Assembly (NCBI GenBank): GCA_903820035.1
Contig: CAIJFT010000066.1
Span: 1 to 64,000, forward strand
Origin: an uncultured Opitutia bacterium
Lineage (GTDB): Bacteria > Verrucomicrobiota > Verrucomicrobiia > Opitutales > Opitutaceae
Length of the DNA: 64,000 bases
Direction of reading: 5' to 3'
Positions 1-9,263 of the stretch are shown piece by piece. Position numbers and translations under genes: made by a program. The notes beneath the pieces are model-generated. The model did not search any database, was not told where the DNA came from, and worked only from the letters and a program-made list of their open reading frames with translations. Position 1 is the first letter of the stretch. Every line of letters starts with the position of its first letter.

Positions 1-351
1 GCCTTCCACGGCGCTCACGCGGGGGTCCTGACACACGCGCAGCTCGAAGCGGCCTATGCAGACCTGAAAGGAAACCCCAATTTCACGCCCATGGTGCGGG
101 TGCTGCACGACTTTAGTCGGGTCACCGAATTCAAGATTTCTGCGACCCATATCGCCCGATGGGCCAAGGAATTCAGCGCGCGTAAAATCGAGGGCCGGCG
201 CTCTTTCCTCGTCGGCTCTCCGACCGGATTTGGGATCGTGACTTTTTATATCAAGACGATGCTTTCCGACAAGGTGAAGGTCTTCTACAGCCGCCCGGCG
301 GCGCTGCAATGGCTCAACGAGGGCGTGACAGAGAGCATGCATCTCCGCTGA
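1..351 (+). CDS. Conserved hypothetical protein, 5'-truncated by window edge
   Basis: Reading frame is open from base 1 (AFHGAHAGVLTHAQLEAAYADLKGNPNFTPMVRVLHDF...) through the listed ORF 91..351. Confidence 0.6.
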   Translation, partial: AFHGAHAGVLTHAQLEAAYADLKGNPNFTPMVRVLHDFSRVTEFKISATHIARWAKEFSARKIEGRRSFLVGSPTGFGIVTFYIKTMLSDKVKVFYSRPAALQWLNEGVTESMHLR

Positions 352-379
352 TCGCGGCCGACCGCGGGCCACGCGGCGT

Positions 380-1288
380 TCAGCGGAGATTGCGTTGGAG
401 GAAGTCGAGGACCACCGGGCGCAGGTCGCGCGGCAGGGATTTCTTGCCCCACTTCTGCAAATCAAACGTGTGCCCGATGCCGTCGAGGACGACCAATTCA
501 TGCGGCGCGCCCCGCTGCCGCGCCACCCGGTCCAACGTCTCCGCCTGCTCAAGATAAACCGTGGGATCCGCCCGGCCGTGCAGCGTCAGGATCGGCACGC
601 TGCTGGCCTGAATGTGAGTGACCGGCGAGGCGAGGCGGAGCACCGGCGCGTCGACCGTAGTCACGGCGTAGACCTTGGCCGTACTGTCGCGCAGCGGCCG
701 CTCTCCGCCCGGCGCGCCGTCCTTGGGCCGGACCCGCCAATCAGGAACATCCGTTATCCCGTAGAAATTGATCCCACAGCGGACCGCACTGGGAAGACCG
801 GGATACGGCGATGCCGCGCCCGCGGGCTCCAATTCGGGCACGCCGGCCGTCAGCGCCACCATGAGCGCGAGGTGCCCGCCCGCGGAGCCGCCCGCCACCG
901 CGATGCGATCGGGGTCGAGCTGATATTCAGCGGCCTTGGCGCGGAGAAAGCGCACGGCATTCTTGCAGTCGAAGAGGTTCGTTGGCCAGGCGCCGGCCCC
1001 GAGCCGGTAGTCGATGCTGACGACGACGTAACCGGCCTCGGCCAGGGTGCGGCAGATGCTGCCGGCCCGCGCCTCGTTTTTCGTGCCGCCCATCCAGCCC
1101 CCGCCGTGGATCCAGACCAGAGCCGGCGAACGCTGGCCCGTCGGCGGCGGAGCCGGCAGGTAAAGATCGAGCTTCTCGGCGCGCTCCGGCGCGAGAAACG
1201 CGACGTCCTTGGTCACGCGTACGGCGGATTCGGCGGCGGCGCACGCCGCGACACTCAGGAGCAGGATAAGGGCAAGGCGGGGAATCAT
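380..1288 (-). CDS. Secreted alpha/beta hydrolase (esterase/lipase-like)
   Basis: Signal peptide MIPRLALILLLSVAACAAAES; HGGGW oxyanion motif, GGSAGGH nucleophile elbow, C-terminal HGRADPTV and GHTF. Start placed at internal ATG; the 1075-aa ORF extension is antisense to the topoisomerase. Confidence 0.9.
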   Translation of the reverse strand: MIPRLALILLLSVAACAAAESAVRVTKDVAFLAPERAEKLDLYLPAPPPTGQRSPALVWIHGGGWMGGTKNEARAGSICRTLAEAGYVVVSIDYRLGAGAWPTNLFDCKNAVRFLRAKAAEYQLDPDRIAVAGGSAGGHLALMVALTAGVPELEPAGAASPYPGLPSAVRCGINFYGITDVPDWRVRPKDGAPGGERPLRDSTAKVYAVTTVDAPVLRLASPVTHIQASSVPILTLHGRADPTVYLEQAETLDRVARQRGAPHELVVLDGIGHTFDLQKWGKKSLPRDLRPVVLDFLQRNLR

Positions 1289-1438
1289 GGAGGAAAGCCG
1301 GAGGCCAAACGGCCTGGCCGACTCCGCGCAGAGTGATTTCGCCGCGCGCAACTTACAAGCCGCGCGCAGACCACGCCCCCGCGGAATCGTTGCGCGCCAT
1401 GCTTGTCGCGGAATCCCGGCATGTCTTAGTGGCGGACG

Positions 1439-4024
1439 ATGCCCAAAATTCTCCTCGTCGCCGAAAAGCCCGCCGCCGCGCGTGACTTCGCCGCGGCGCT
1501 GACGGGCGGGCATTTCAGCGGGCAGGGTCCGCACCGCGGGACGATGTCCGACGGCACCGAACTCACCGTGGTGTCGGCTCGCGGCCATCTGTTCGAATTG
1601 GCCAAGCCCGAAACCTACGACCCGAAATTCGCCAACTGGAACGTCCACGACCTGCCCATCACGCCGACGACGCGCTGGGATTTCGTCGAGGAGCCGCGGG
1701 CCGACAGCGGAGGATTGATCGACCTGTTGCGGATGGAAGCGAAGGCGCACGCCGGCACCGAAATCGTCAACGGCTGCGACGCCGAGCGGGAGGGCGAAGT
1801 CATCTTCCGCAAGGCGCTGCGCGGCGTGAGCGCCCCGGGCGGCACAACCTATTCGCGGATGTGGGCGCAGACCATGACGGTCTCCGGGCTGCAGGAGGCG
1901 TTCGCGGCCCGCACGCCCCTGAAAGACTACAACGGCCTCGCCCAGGCGGGCTTCACGCGGGACCAGGCCGACTGGCTCGTCGGCATGAACGTCACCGTCC
2001 TCGCGACCAAGACCCTGCCGCGCGGCCGCGGCGACTGGAAGGTGTGGTCGGTCGGTCGCGTCCAGACCCCCACCCTCGCGCTGATCGTGGCGCGCGACCT
2101 GTTGATCGAGAATTTCGTGCCGCAGAAATTCTGGGAGGCCCACGGCACGTTCGGCGGCATCGAGGCGAAGGCCGAACTCGACGCCTACGCGGCGTCCCCG
2201 GACCGGATCAAACTGCTCGGCGCCCCGAGCGTGAGCAGCGAGCGCGACAAGAAGGTCTTTTGGGACCAGGCCAAAGGTAACGCGTTCGGCTCGGCCGCCC
2301 AATCCCCGCCGACGTACACCGCGGCCGACAAGAAGGCGACGCGCACGGAGAAGCCGCCCCTGCCGTTCGACCTGCAGGAGATGCAGAAACTGATGTCGAA
2401 GAAGTTCGGCTGCACGGCGACCGACACCCTCGCGATCCTGCAAAAACTCTACGACGCGAAGTTGATCAGCTACCCGCGCACCGACAGCCGCCATCTCCGC
2501 GAGGACATGCGGGAAAAGCTGTACACCGCCCTCGTCGACGTGCACGCGCACCTGCGCGCCACGCGGCCAGCCCTGCACCTCGCGCAAGAGGAGTTGATGC
2601 CGAAGGCGGTCGCGGACCGCGCGCGGGCCTACGACGACAAACAGGTCGAAGGCCACTACGGCTTGGTCCCCACCGGCGAAGTCAACGGCATCGCCGCGCT
2701 CACCGGCAACGACCTGATGGCGTACCTCACGGTCGTGCAGACCACGCTGATGGCGCTCGACGAAGCGGCAAAATACCGCGGCGTAACCCGGCGCTACACG
2801 CAGGTCGGCGGCACCGGGCCCTACGCGCCGGCAGTGTTTAAAACGATGCGGGAACAGGTTGAGTTTTCCGGCTTCAACCGCTGGGTGAAGCGCGATACCA
2901 AGACAACCGCGGCGCTGCCCCCGCTCACCGAAACCCAGACGCTCGAGGCCGTCACGCTCAAGGAACTGACGACCAAGCCGCCGGAGCACTTCACGGATGC
3001 GACCCTGCTCGACGCGATGCGCTACGCGGGCGAAACCTTCGACGACGACATGCCGGAGGAGCAACGTGAGGCGATGGTCGAGGTGATGAAGGACAAGGGC
3101 ATCGGCACCGCGGCGACCCGCGCCAACATCATCGAGAAAATCCTGCTGCGCAGCTTTGTCGTACGCGAAAAGTCCCGGCTCCTCTCCACTGAAAACGGCC
3201 GGCTGCTCTGCCGCGAGTTGGCGACGCGCGCGCCAAGCCTGCTCTCCGCCAAACTCACCGGCGAGTGGGAGCTCATCCTGAAAAAGATGGAGCGCAACGC
3301 GACGCCCATGACCCGGCCGGAGTTCCTCGACGCGTTGCTCGCAAGCGTGGTGGGCATGAAGGAAGATTTCATCAAGGGCAGCACCCGCCCGGGCATCAAC
3401 GAACCCGTGATCCCGGTGACGGCCGGCACGCCCGTCGTGGACGCACTTTGCCCGCGGACGCAGGAGGCGCTGCTCGACCGCGGTCCCTTCTTCGAGGCCG
3501 CCGGCTGGCCTGGCGTGCGCCTGTGGAAGTCGGCGTTCGGTCGCAGCTGGTCCGCCGGCGACTTCGTCACGCTCCTCGAATATCAGGTGGCAAAGAAACC
3601 CTTCCATGCCACCGGCCTGAAATCGGCCGCCAGCAACCGCGATTACGAGGCGGACCTCGTGATCGACGAGACGCTGAAGAAGCTGGTGATCTTCACCCCG
3701 GAGCCGAGCAAGGTGAAGGGCGTGAAGTGTCCGAAGTCGGGAAAACTGTTGCTGGACTGCGGCGGGTATTTTGAGGCGCCGGGCTGGGCCGGCGTGAAAC
3801 TGTGGAAGACGGCGTTCGGCAAAACCTTCGCCGCCGAGGACTACGTGCCCGTGCTGCAGGGTTGGAAGGATGACCGCCCGATCGAAGTCGGCGGATTGGT
3901 GTCCGCCAAGTCCGGCAAAGTCTACGCCGCAAAGATCGTCCTCGAGGAGAAAACGGGAAAGATGAAATTGGACTTCGGTCCGCCGACCGCCCCGGCGGGG
4001 AACGCGAACCCGGCAGAATCATGA
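1439..4024 (+). CDS. topB: DNA topoisomerase III (type IA) with duplicated C-terminal repeat
   Basis: Toprim start MPKILLVAEKPAAARDFA, NGCDAEREGE, SVGRVQTPTLALIV, LISYPRTDSRHL active-site Tyr motif, GIGTAATRANIIEKI. Confidence 0.93.
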   Translation: MPKILLVAEKPAAARDFAAALTGGHFSGQGPHRGTMSDGTELTVVSARGHLFELAKPETYDPKFANWNVHDLPITPTTRWDFVEEPRADSGGLIDLLRMEAKAHAGTEIVNGCDAEREGEVIFRKALRGVSAPGGTTYSRMWAQTMTVSGLQEAFAARTPLKDYNGLAQAGFTRDQADWLVGMNVTVLATKTLPRGRGDWKVWSVGRVQTPTLALIVARDLLIENFVPQKFWEAHGTFGGIEAKAELDAYAASPDRIKLLGAPSVSSERDKKVFWDQAKGNAFGSAAQSPPTYTAADKKATRTEKPPLPFDLQEMQKLMSKKFGCTATDTLAILQKLYDAKLISYPRTDSRHLREDMREKLYTALVDVHAHLRATRPALHLAQEELMPKAVADRARAYDDKQVEGHYGLVPTGEVNGIAALTGNDLMAYLTVVQTTLMALDEAAKYRGVTRRYTQVGGTGPYAPAVFKTMREQVEFSGFNRWVKRDTKTTAALPPLTETQTLEAVTLKELTTKPPEHFTDATLLDAMRYAGETFDDDMPEEQREAMVEVMKDKGIGTAATRANIIEKILLRSFVVREKSRLLSTENGRLLCRELATRAPSLLSAKLTGEWELILKKMERNATPMTRPEFLDALLASVVGMKEDFIKGSTRPGINEPVIPVTAGTPVVDALCPRTQEALLDRGPFFEAAGWPGVRLWKSAFGRSWSAGDFVTLLEYQVAKKPFHATGLKSAASNRDYEADLVIDETLKKLVIFTPEPSKVKGVKCPKSGKLLLDCGGYFEAPGWAGVKLWKTAFGKTFAAEDYVPVLQGWKDDRPIEVGGLVSAKSGKVYAAKIVLEEKTGKMKLDFGPPTAPAGNANPAES

Positions 4025-4368
4025 GCGAATCAGCCCACGCCAAGCCCACCGGGCTCGCCCCCGCCACCGTGCGGACCGCGGCCGATCTCGTCACGTATCA
4101 GGAAGGCGCGGTCGTGAGCCGCGAGGTGCTCCGGCGCCCGACCGGCACCGTAACTCTTTTCGCGTTCGACGCCGGCGAGGGGCTGAGCGAGCACACCGCG
4201 CCGTTTGACGCCCTGGTGCAGGTGATCGAGGGCGAGGCGGAGGTGAGCATCGCGGGGCAGCCGCACCGGCTCGGCGCCGGCGACGTCATTTTGATGCCCG
4301 CGCACCAACCGCACGCCCTCAAGGCGCTCCAGCGGTTCAAGATGATCCTGACCCTGATCCGCGCCTGA
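4021..4368 (+). CDS. Small cupin-domain protein
   Basis: Overlaps topB stop (ATGA). HTAPFDALVQVIEGEAEVSIAGQPHRLGAGDVILMPAHQPHALKA is a typical single cupin. Confidence 0.85.
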   Translation: MSESAHAKPTGLAPATVRTAADLVTYQEGAVVSREVLRRPTGTVTLFAFDAGEGLSEHTAPFDALVQVIEGEAEVSIAGQPHRLGAGDVILMPAHQPHALKALQRFKMILTLIRA

Positions 4369-4557
4369 AGCGCCTGAATGACGGCGCCCGTGCCGGTTCC
4401 CGCCGCCCACGGTCGCGACACGGTCAGAATGAAGACGCCTTACTATCCGCGCTAACGTCGCTGCACCTCGCACGGTCCGCTCCGTTTTCCTTTCCATTGG
4501 AAACCACCCAAGAACGCCGCGTTGACGGCGGACGCCGGCGCGGCATCCTGCTGGATC

Positions 4558-4797
4558 ATGCGTATCGACGGTCGTTTCGATTCCGAGTCATGGATCCAAC
4601 CCCGAGCCAACGAGGCCTCCGAGCCGGCAAAGATCGCTGATGCGCACCAGCAACGCCGGGAGGCCCCGACCGCCGCGGCCGCGCGTGAATCCGAGCCGGA
4701 TTTTGTCCTCGAGGTGCGGAAGAGCCACGCCTTCACGCGCGCGGCCCGCACGGCCGAGTCCGTGGCGAACCTGCTCGCCGCCACCCGCGACCTTTGA
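4558..4797 (+). CDS. Small hypothetical protein
   Basis: 79-aa ORF from internal ATG; no recognised family or clear SD. Confidence 0.3.
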   Translation: MRIDGRFDSESWIQPRANEASEPAKIADAHQQRREAPTAAAARESEPDFVLEVRKSHAFTRAARTAESVANLLAATRDL

Positions 4798-4809
4798 GGC
4801 AGCCCAACT

Positions 4810-4894
4810 CCGGTGGGGCCCAATCCCTCATCGGATCTGACGTTGCGACGTCCGTTGACGGAACGTCCCGATTGGGGACCTCAGACCCCACCGG
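4810..4894. repeat. Complex 85-nt inverted-repeat element (module B, full form)
   Basis: Nested perfect arms CCGGTGGGG/CCCCACCGG, CCCAATC/GATTGGG, GACGTT/AACGTC. Confidence 0.75.
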
Positions 4895-5160
4895 GCGGCA
4901 TCCGCGAATCCTTCGCGGCGTTCTCATTCTCCTCATCGTTCTCGGTCTCCCCGACCTTCTCGACCGCCGGACGAGTGAGCTAGCGTACCACGGGGACGCG
5001 GGCGAAACGAGTTGACGCACCGCTGATCTCAGTCGGCCGCGGCGGGGTTGCCAATTGCCGACCTGCCCGCCAAATCCCCTGTCCCTTTCCCGTCCCGCGG
5101 AGGCCGACTTTCGCGTTCACCCGGCGGCATCGGACTTGCTACCCCGCTCTCTTCGTCACC

Positions 5161-8100
5161 ATGAAATCCCGCCCCGCCCTGCTTCGTCTTGCGCCACTCC
5201 TGATCGCCGCCCTCGGCAACGCCCTCGCGCAAAACCTGCCGCCACCGTCCGCCTCCCCGGCGCGCCCGCCGCCGGTCACAATGGACGCCTTCACGGTCAC
5301 CGGCACCAACATCCGCCGGGTCGACCAGGAAAACTTTCTGCCGGTCACCATCATCACGGCCGACGAACTTGCCCTCCGCGATGCCGCCACCCCCATGGAC
5401 GCACTCGCCGCGATTCCGTTCATCACGGACATTCCGGAAAACGAAACCCCCACCAACGGGATCGCGGGCCGCGGCGATAACGCCAACATCGCCCTGCGCG
5501 GGCTCGGCGCCGGCAATACACTCGTGCTCCTCAACGGCCGGCGCATGCCGTTTCACCCGTTCACCGCCGGCGCCATTTCGCCGGTCAACGTCAACGTCCT
5601 GCCCTCGTCGGTGCAGCAGATCGAAATCCTGCGCGACGGCGCTTCGTCGATTTACGGCTCCGACGCGGTCGCCGGCGTGGTGAACTACATCGCGCGGCGG
5701 CGCCCCGAGGGCGGCGACGTCTCGTTCCGCTACAGCAACACCGAGCACGGCGGCGGCGCCGATTATCAGGCTAAAATCGGCTACGGCCGGCCCTTCGCCC
5801 AGGGCCGCGGGAGCCTCATGGTCGGCGCCAGCGCCTACCACCGGGAACCCATCTACCTCACCCAGCGCGAAATCTCCGCGTCCGCCGACAAGACCCGCCT
5901 CGCCCGGCCGCCGTTCAACGTACCCGGTAGTTCGCAGGATGACCGGACTCCGGTCGGTCTCTGGCCCCGCTTCAACATCGGCAGTTCCACCGCCAACCGC
6001 TATTTCTATCCCATCAACGGCGTGCCGACGCTCACCACCACGGCCATCCCGCGCGACCTCTACGCCGACTACAACGTTTACTCCGTCGGCCAACCCCGCA
6101 CCACCCGCTACTCGTTCAACAGCCGCGTCGACTACGACCTGACGCCGCAGCTGCGCGCGTTCGCCGAGTTTGTCGGTTACGATTCAAAGTCGATGACCGC
6201 GCGCCAGCCGGTCACCCTCAACGCCAGCGACCGCGTCGTCACGCTGTCACCGGATAACCCCTACAATCCGTACGGCTCGCGATTCTACAGTCCCACCGGC
6301 GCGCCGAATGCCGACGGCTCCGCCCGCCTGACCGGGGCACCCCAGACGCTTTCCATCGGCGACATGCTCCTCGCCGACGGCGGCCCCGAGACCATCCACA
6401 CGACCAACCGGATGCACCGCTTTCTCGTCGGGCTGCAGGGTAAAATCGGGCGCTCCTCCTGGACGTGGGAATTCGGCGCCATGACCGGCGGCGTGCGCGC
6501 CACCGACGTGCCGATCAATGATGTCCGCGACTCCCTGCTGATGGCGGCGGCCCAGCGAACGGACGCCACCGCGTGGAATCCGTTCGGCTATACTTTCAAG
6601 GTCGCCAACAACGTCGTCGTCGCCGACCAACCCTACCGCAATCCGGCCGGGGTCTGGTCGGTGTTCACCCAGCCCGCCCCACGGTACGGGCATTCGCGCG
6701 TCGACAGCTTCGACGTGCGCACCGGCGGCGAGGCGCTGCGACTCTGGTCGGGCCCGGTCGCGCTGTCGTTCGGCGCCGAGTGGCGCCGCGACCGCAAGGA
6801 CGACGACAAGCCGCCCTACATCGGTTTGAACCCGCCCGGATCGGGTTTGGACCCCAACGACAACGACATCATCGTAATGTCCCCGCGCCTGCGCTTCGAG
6901 GCGTCACGGACTATTTCCAGTGCCTACGCCGAAACCGCCCTGCCGCTGGTCGCGGCGAAAAACCAGGTCCCGCTTGTCCGCTCACTGGAGCTGAGTGCGT
7001 CGGGCCGCTTCGAGCACTACAGCGACTTCGGCAACACCACGAAACCGAAACTCGGGCTCACGTGGCGCCCCGCGGCGCGCATGCTGCTGCGCGTTTCGCA
7101 CAACGAGGGCTTTCTCGCCCCGGACCTGACCCGCGTCTACGCGCCAACGTCGCGCGCCTTGCAATCGCCGCCCGGCACCCGCGATACCGTGCGCAGCAAT
7201 CATTTCACCGCCGCCGGCCGCCCCGCGGACGCCCAGGTGCTGGGCGCCACGTTCTCCGTCGCAAATCACGACTTGCAGCCGGAAATCTCCAAGGGCCGCT
7301 CCGCCGGGCTCGTCGTGGAGGTGCCGGTGGTCAAGGGACTCTCGGTGTCTGTCGACTACTGGGAGATCGAGCAGAAGAGCCTGATTCTCGCCTACGCCCG
7401 CGACGCGACCCTCGACGACCAAATGCTCCGCGCCTACACGCAGGCGCAACTCGCTGCCGGCGTGCCGCTCGAGCAGATCGACGTCGGCTACCGGAGGCTG
7501 CCCGGCGACGATTCCGGCCACTACCGCGGCGACCCGAACACGCTGCGCGCGCCCGTCACGCAGGCCGACCGCGATCTCTTCGCCGCCGCCAACGCCAACC
7601 TCGCCCGCAGCCGCCAGCTTGCCCCGCTCGGCGCGTGGATCGGCGAACTGCAGACCTTCCGCAACAGCACCGGCCGGAACTTCACCAACGGCCTCGACTA
7701 CAGCCTGCGCTACCAACTGCCCGCCCTGCGCATCGGCCAGATCCGCCTCACCGTGGACTGGGCTCAATTTCTGAACAAGTTCAGCAAGCTCACCCCGACG
7801 GACCAGAAGAGCGACTCGGTGCACAACATGGACCTCCCGCGCACGAAGGTGAGTCTGAACCTTTCCTGGCGGAAGGGTGACTGGAGCGCCTCGCTCAGCT
7901 CCACCTACAACAGCCCGACCGCGACCGGCTCCAACGCCGCGGTCACCAGCTACAACAACCTCGGCAAACCCGACTACCTGCAGCCCATCTTCAACAACGG
8001 CGCGTTGGCGTATCGGGAGATCGGCGACGCCCAATGGCTGCACAACGCCGGCATCGGGTACCGCTTCGGCCGTCAGGCCAGCCCCTGGCTGCAACGCACC

Positions 8101-8238
8101 TCCGTCCGCCTCGGCGTCAACAATGTCACCGACCAAAAGCCGACCTTGAGCGAGGGCCAGGCCGGCTACCGCGGCAACCTCGGTTACAGCCACTGGGTGG
8201 GACGCGCCTACTCCGTGACGCTGAACCGGGACTTCTAA
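5161..8238 (+). CDS. TonB-dependent receptor
   Basis: Signal peptide; plug domain (TVTGTNIRRVDQENFLPVTIITADEL, LRGLGAGNTLVLLNGRRM, QIEILRDGASSIYGSDAVAGVVNYI); beta-barrel ending in aromatic F. Confidence 0.93.
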   Translation: MKSRPALLRLAPLLIAALGNALAQNLPPPSASPARPPPVTMDAFTVTGTNIRRVDQENFLPVTIITADELALRDAATPMDALAAIPFITDIPENETPTNGIAGRGDNANIALRGLGAGNTLVLLNGRRMPFHPFTAGAISPVNVNVLPSSVQQIEILRDGASSIYGSDAVAGVVNYIARRRPEGGDVSFRYSNTEHGGGADYQAKIGYGRPFAQGRGSLMVGASAYHREPIYLTQREISASADKTRLARPPFNVPGSSQDDRTPVGLWPRFNIGSSTANRYFYPINGVPTLTTTAIPRDLYADYNVYSVGQPRTTRYSFNSRVDYDLTPQLRAFAEFVGYDSKSMTARQPVTLNASDRVVTLSPDNPYNPYGSRFYSPTGAPNADGSARLTGAPQTLSIGDMLLADGGPETIHTTNRMHRFLVGLQGKIGRSSWTWEFGAMTGGVRATDVPINDVRDSLLMAAAQRTDATAWNPFGYTFKVANNVVVADQPYRNPAGVWSVFTQPAPRYGHSRVDSFDVRTGGEALRLWSGPVALSFGAEWRRDRKDDDKPPYIGLNPPGSGLDPNDNDIIVMSPRLRFEASRTISSAYAETALPLVAAKNQVPLVRSLELSASGRFEHYSDFGNTTKPKLGLTWRPAARMLLRVSHNEGFLAPDLTRVYAPTSRALQSPPGTRDTVRSNHFTAAGRPADAQVLGATFSVANHDLQPEISKGRSAGLVVEVPVVKGLSVSVDYWEIEQKSLILAYARDATLDDQMLRAYTQAQLAAGVPLEQIDVGYRRLPGDDSGHYRGDPNTLRAPVTQADRDLFAAANANLARSRQLAPLGAWIGELQTFRNSTGRNFTNGLDYSLRYQLPALRIGQIRLTVDWAQFLNKFSKLTPTDQKSDSVHNMDLPRTKVSLNLSWRKGDWSASLSSTYNSPTATGSNAAVTSYNNLGKPDYLQPIFNNGALAYREIGDAQWLHNAGIGYRFGRQASPWLQRTSVRLGVNNVTDQKPTLSEGQAGYRGNLGYSHWVGRAYSVTLNRDF

Positions 8239-8279
8239 TCCCGAGCCGGCCCGAGCGGCCAACGGGTCCGGCGCAAGCA

Positions 8280-8296
8280 CCCGGCCAGCGGCCGGG
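8280..8296. terminator. GC-rich stem-loop between convergent genes
   Basis: CCCGGCC-AGC-GGCCGGG perfect 7-bp arms; no clear U-tract. Confidence 0.35.
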
Positions 8297-8365
8297 CCTG
8301 CCGCGCTGAATTCAAAAGCGATCGGGATCGAGACCGCTCCGGCCAACCCCGGCGGGCCTGGGCGC

Positions 8366-9094
8366 TCAACTGATCAAAAGGAGGCGCGGCGGCTGCCCCG
8401 GGAGCGTCGCCGGCGCGCGGTGCACACACGGCGGCACGGGGCAGCCGGGATACTGGATCGCGATCCGCCAGAAATTGCCGAGTCCGAACGAAAACGGCTG
8501 CGCCGGCGGAATCGCGAGGTAGTGGAGGTCGTAGCAGTGCTCCTCGAGGAAGTCGCGGAAGCCGTCGTCGTCCGCCCCGCCATACTCCCGCAGCAGCGCC
8601 GCGCGCGTGACCGGTTGATCCACATACCGGAGCGCGTCCTCGTTACGCAGGCCCTCGGAAGCAGCCCCGGCGTAACTGCACAGGAACGTGTCGGCCTCCA
8701 CCGTCGCACTATCGGCGTGATAGGAATAAACGTCGGTCGGCACCAACGCGTCCGCGGCATCGCGGGGATAACGGTGGATGCAATCAAGCACGGGCGAGAG
8801 GCCGTGGGCGCGCAGCCGCTCGTAGTCCGCCAGCAACGTCGCCACCGCCGCCCGCCCCCCGGCGCCGAGCGTTAGGGACTGCAGGGTCGCTTCGTCGAGC
8901 GACTCAATCTCGTCGCCGCCGGCCACCACCCGCGCCACGACCTCGTCAAAATCGCCGGTCAGGGTTCGCGGCCAACACAAGGCGTTTACGCCGTCGCTGA
9001 ATCGGGCGCCGACGAGCTCCTCAAAACTCGCCACGACCCGGACCCGGGCATAACCCGGCGGAAGGTGAAAGACGGTGGACGAGGACGGGTTCAT
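8366..9094 (-). CDS. Conserved hypothetical protein
   Basis: Internal start MNPSSSTVFHLPPGYARV; coherent ~242-aa protein with conserved-looking DVYSYHADSATVEADTFLCSYAGAASEGL and HCYDLHYLAIPP; no family assigned. Confidence 0.7.
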   Translation of the reverse strand: MNPSSSTVFHLPPGYARVRVVASFEELVGARFSDGVNALCWPRTLTGDFDEVVARVVAGGDEIESLDEATLQSLTLGAGGRAAVATLLADYERLRAHGLSPVLDCIHRYPRDAADALVPTDVYSYHADSATVEADTFLCSYAGAASEGLRNEDALRYVDQPVTRAALLREYGGADDDGFRDFLEEHCYDLHYLAIPPAQPFSFGLGNFWRIAIQYPGCPVPPCVHRAPATLPGQPPRLLLIS

Positions 9095-9263
9095 GAGGCC
9101 TCCACCGCAACGGCATTGGGGACACGTTTCAACTGCTACGATCAAGATCCTGACCGGCGTGGCGGCGGCGTGGCGCCGCCGTTCCGGCAATCGGACGGCC
9201 CGGGGGCCGAAAAACCGCTCCGATCCAGGCCCCATTGTGTCGAAGAGGGAACCAACGCCGAAC

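Noticed and set aside
1289-3607. N-terminal ~770 aa of the 1075-aa minus-strand ORF 380..3607
   Set aside because: Antisense shadow of topoisomerase III; Arg/Gly/Val-rich with no motifs. The real hydrolase starts at 1288
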